The position numbers were made by a program, and so were the translations under genes. Shown in pieces: positions 31,998 through 32,788 of a stretch of 32,788 nt of DNA. Each line of letters begins with the position of its first letter. The stretch's first letter is position 1. The stretch comes from an uncultured Clostridia bacterium (lineage in GTDB: Bacteria; Bacillota; Clostridia; TANB77; CAG-508). Under the pieces are notes generated by a model, which was given only the letters and a program-made list of their open reading frames with translations, searched no databases and had not been told where the DNA came from. The stretch is taken from NCBI GenBank assembly GCA_946415375.1, contig CAMKSF010000017.1, forward strand, positions 1 through 32,788. Reading direction: 5' to 3'.

Positions 31998-32210
31998 AAA
32001 AATTGTCCTTTGCGGGACAGAAAAAAGTACATTGAAAAGTAAACAATAAATTCTTTAGAGATGAAACCAAAACGGTATGTGTTTTTAACCTAAAACACAG
32101 TACCAAAAGTAAATTTTTAAAGGTGCTTAATAAGTATTTATTAAGAGACCAGATTAAACAATTTTTTAATAAGATTTAAAGTAGTTCGAAAGAACAATTT
32201 TAGATACCAT
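31998..32210 (+). other. Structured rRNA leader (no gene)
   Basis: About 210 nt between P2 and 16S, no coding potential. Hairpins seen: TGTCC/GGACA at 32004-32019; GGTA-TGTGTTTT with AAAACACA-G-TACC at 32074-32104 (12 bp, one bulge); CTTAATAA/TTATTAAG at 32126-32145 (8 bp, perfect, 4-nt loop); GTTC-GAAA-GAAC at 32184-32195 (GNRA tetraloop). TTCTTTAGAG at 32051-32060 is a weak boxA candidate. These are probably antitermination and processing elements. Confidence 0.6.

Positions 32211-32788
<578 letters not shown>

Overview
This window is a very AT-rich chromosomal segment from a low-GC Gram-positive bacterium, most likely an uncultured or gut-type member of the Clostridia. The evidence is the codon use, the strong Shine-Dalgarno sequences, the clostridial-looking 5' part of a 16S rRNA gene at the right edge, and the Asp23/AmaP/DUF2273-NusB-XseA-XseB neighbourhood. 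Nearly all genes lie on the + strand; the only two convincing minus-strand genes are a pair of small paralogous exported proteins.

Region 1 (1-13939) is a Wzx/Wzy-type surface-polysaccharide locus. It runs from the tail of the priming sugar-phosphate transferase through UDP-galactopyranose mutase, a GT2 glycosyltransferase, a HAD-family two-domain protein, a GT4 glycosyltransferase, a Wzy-like polymerase, a polysaccharide pyruvyl transferase-like protein, an F420-hydrogenase-beta-like iron-sulfur protein and a Wzx flippase. A promoter then drives an LCP (LytR-CpsA-Psr) ligase followed by the CpsC/CpsD/CpsB phosphoregulatory trio. The logical order is: prime the lipid carrier, make UDP-Galf, assemble and decorate the repeat unit, flip, polymerise under CpsBCD control, and attach to the wall.

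Region 2 (13958-23131) is housekeeping: an AI-2E-type permease, pyruvate kinase, the Asp23-AmaP-DUF2273 envelope module, nusB, xseA, an unknown membrane-anchored gene, xseB, a DUF212/PAP2-like membrane protein, a flavoprotein of the HI0933/YhiN family broken by a one-base frameshift, and a hemolysin III family protein. Three copies of one palindromic repeat sit directly after stop codons here.

Region 3 (23179-28000) holds a PflX-like radical SAM protein, a tRNA-Met(CAU) with its own consensus promoter and terminator, and an 833-residue adenosine-deaminase-like protein with extra N- and C-terminal domains. A tandem segmental duplication follows, in which the last ~21 codons of the deaminase gene, its hairpin terminator, a minus-strand small exported protein and that gene's promoter appear twice (offset about 593 bp at the left end). 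The second copy carries only the deaminase tail as a pseudogene remnant.

Region 4 (28034-32788) has a calcium-type P-type ATPase, a cysteine-containing gene of unknown function with a fully consensus promoter, and the start of an rRNA operon: tandem promoters, a structured leader and the first ~578 nt of 16S rRNA.

The observations I rate highest are the deaminase-tail/exported-protein duplication, the multidomain deaminase itself, a promoter-RBS-hairpin-8-codon leader ORF overlapping the start of the LCP gene, and the dispersed palindromes. I found no CRISPR array, prophage or intact insertion sequence. All family names come from reading motifs by eye; no database search was run.
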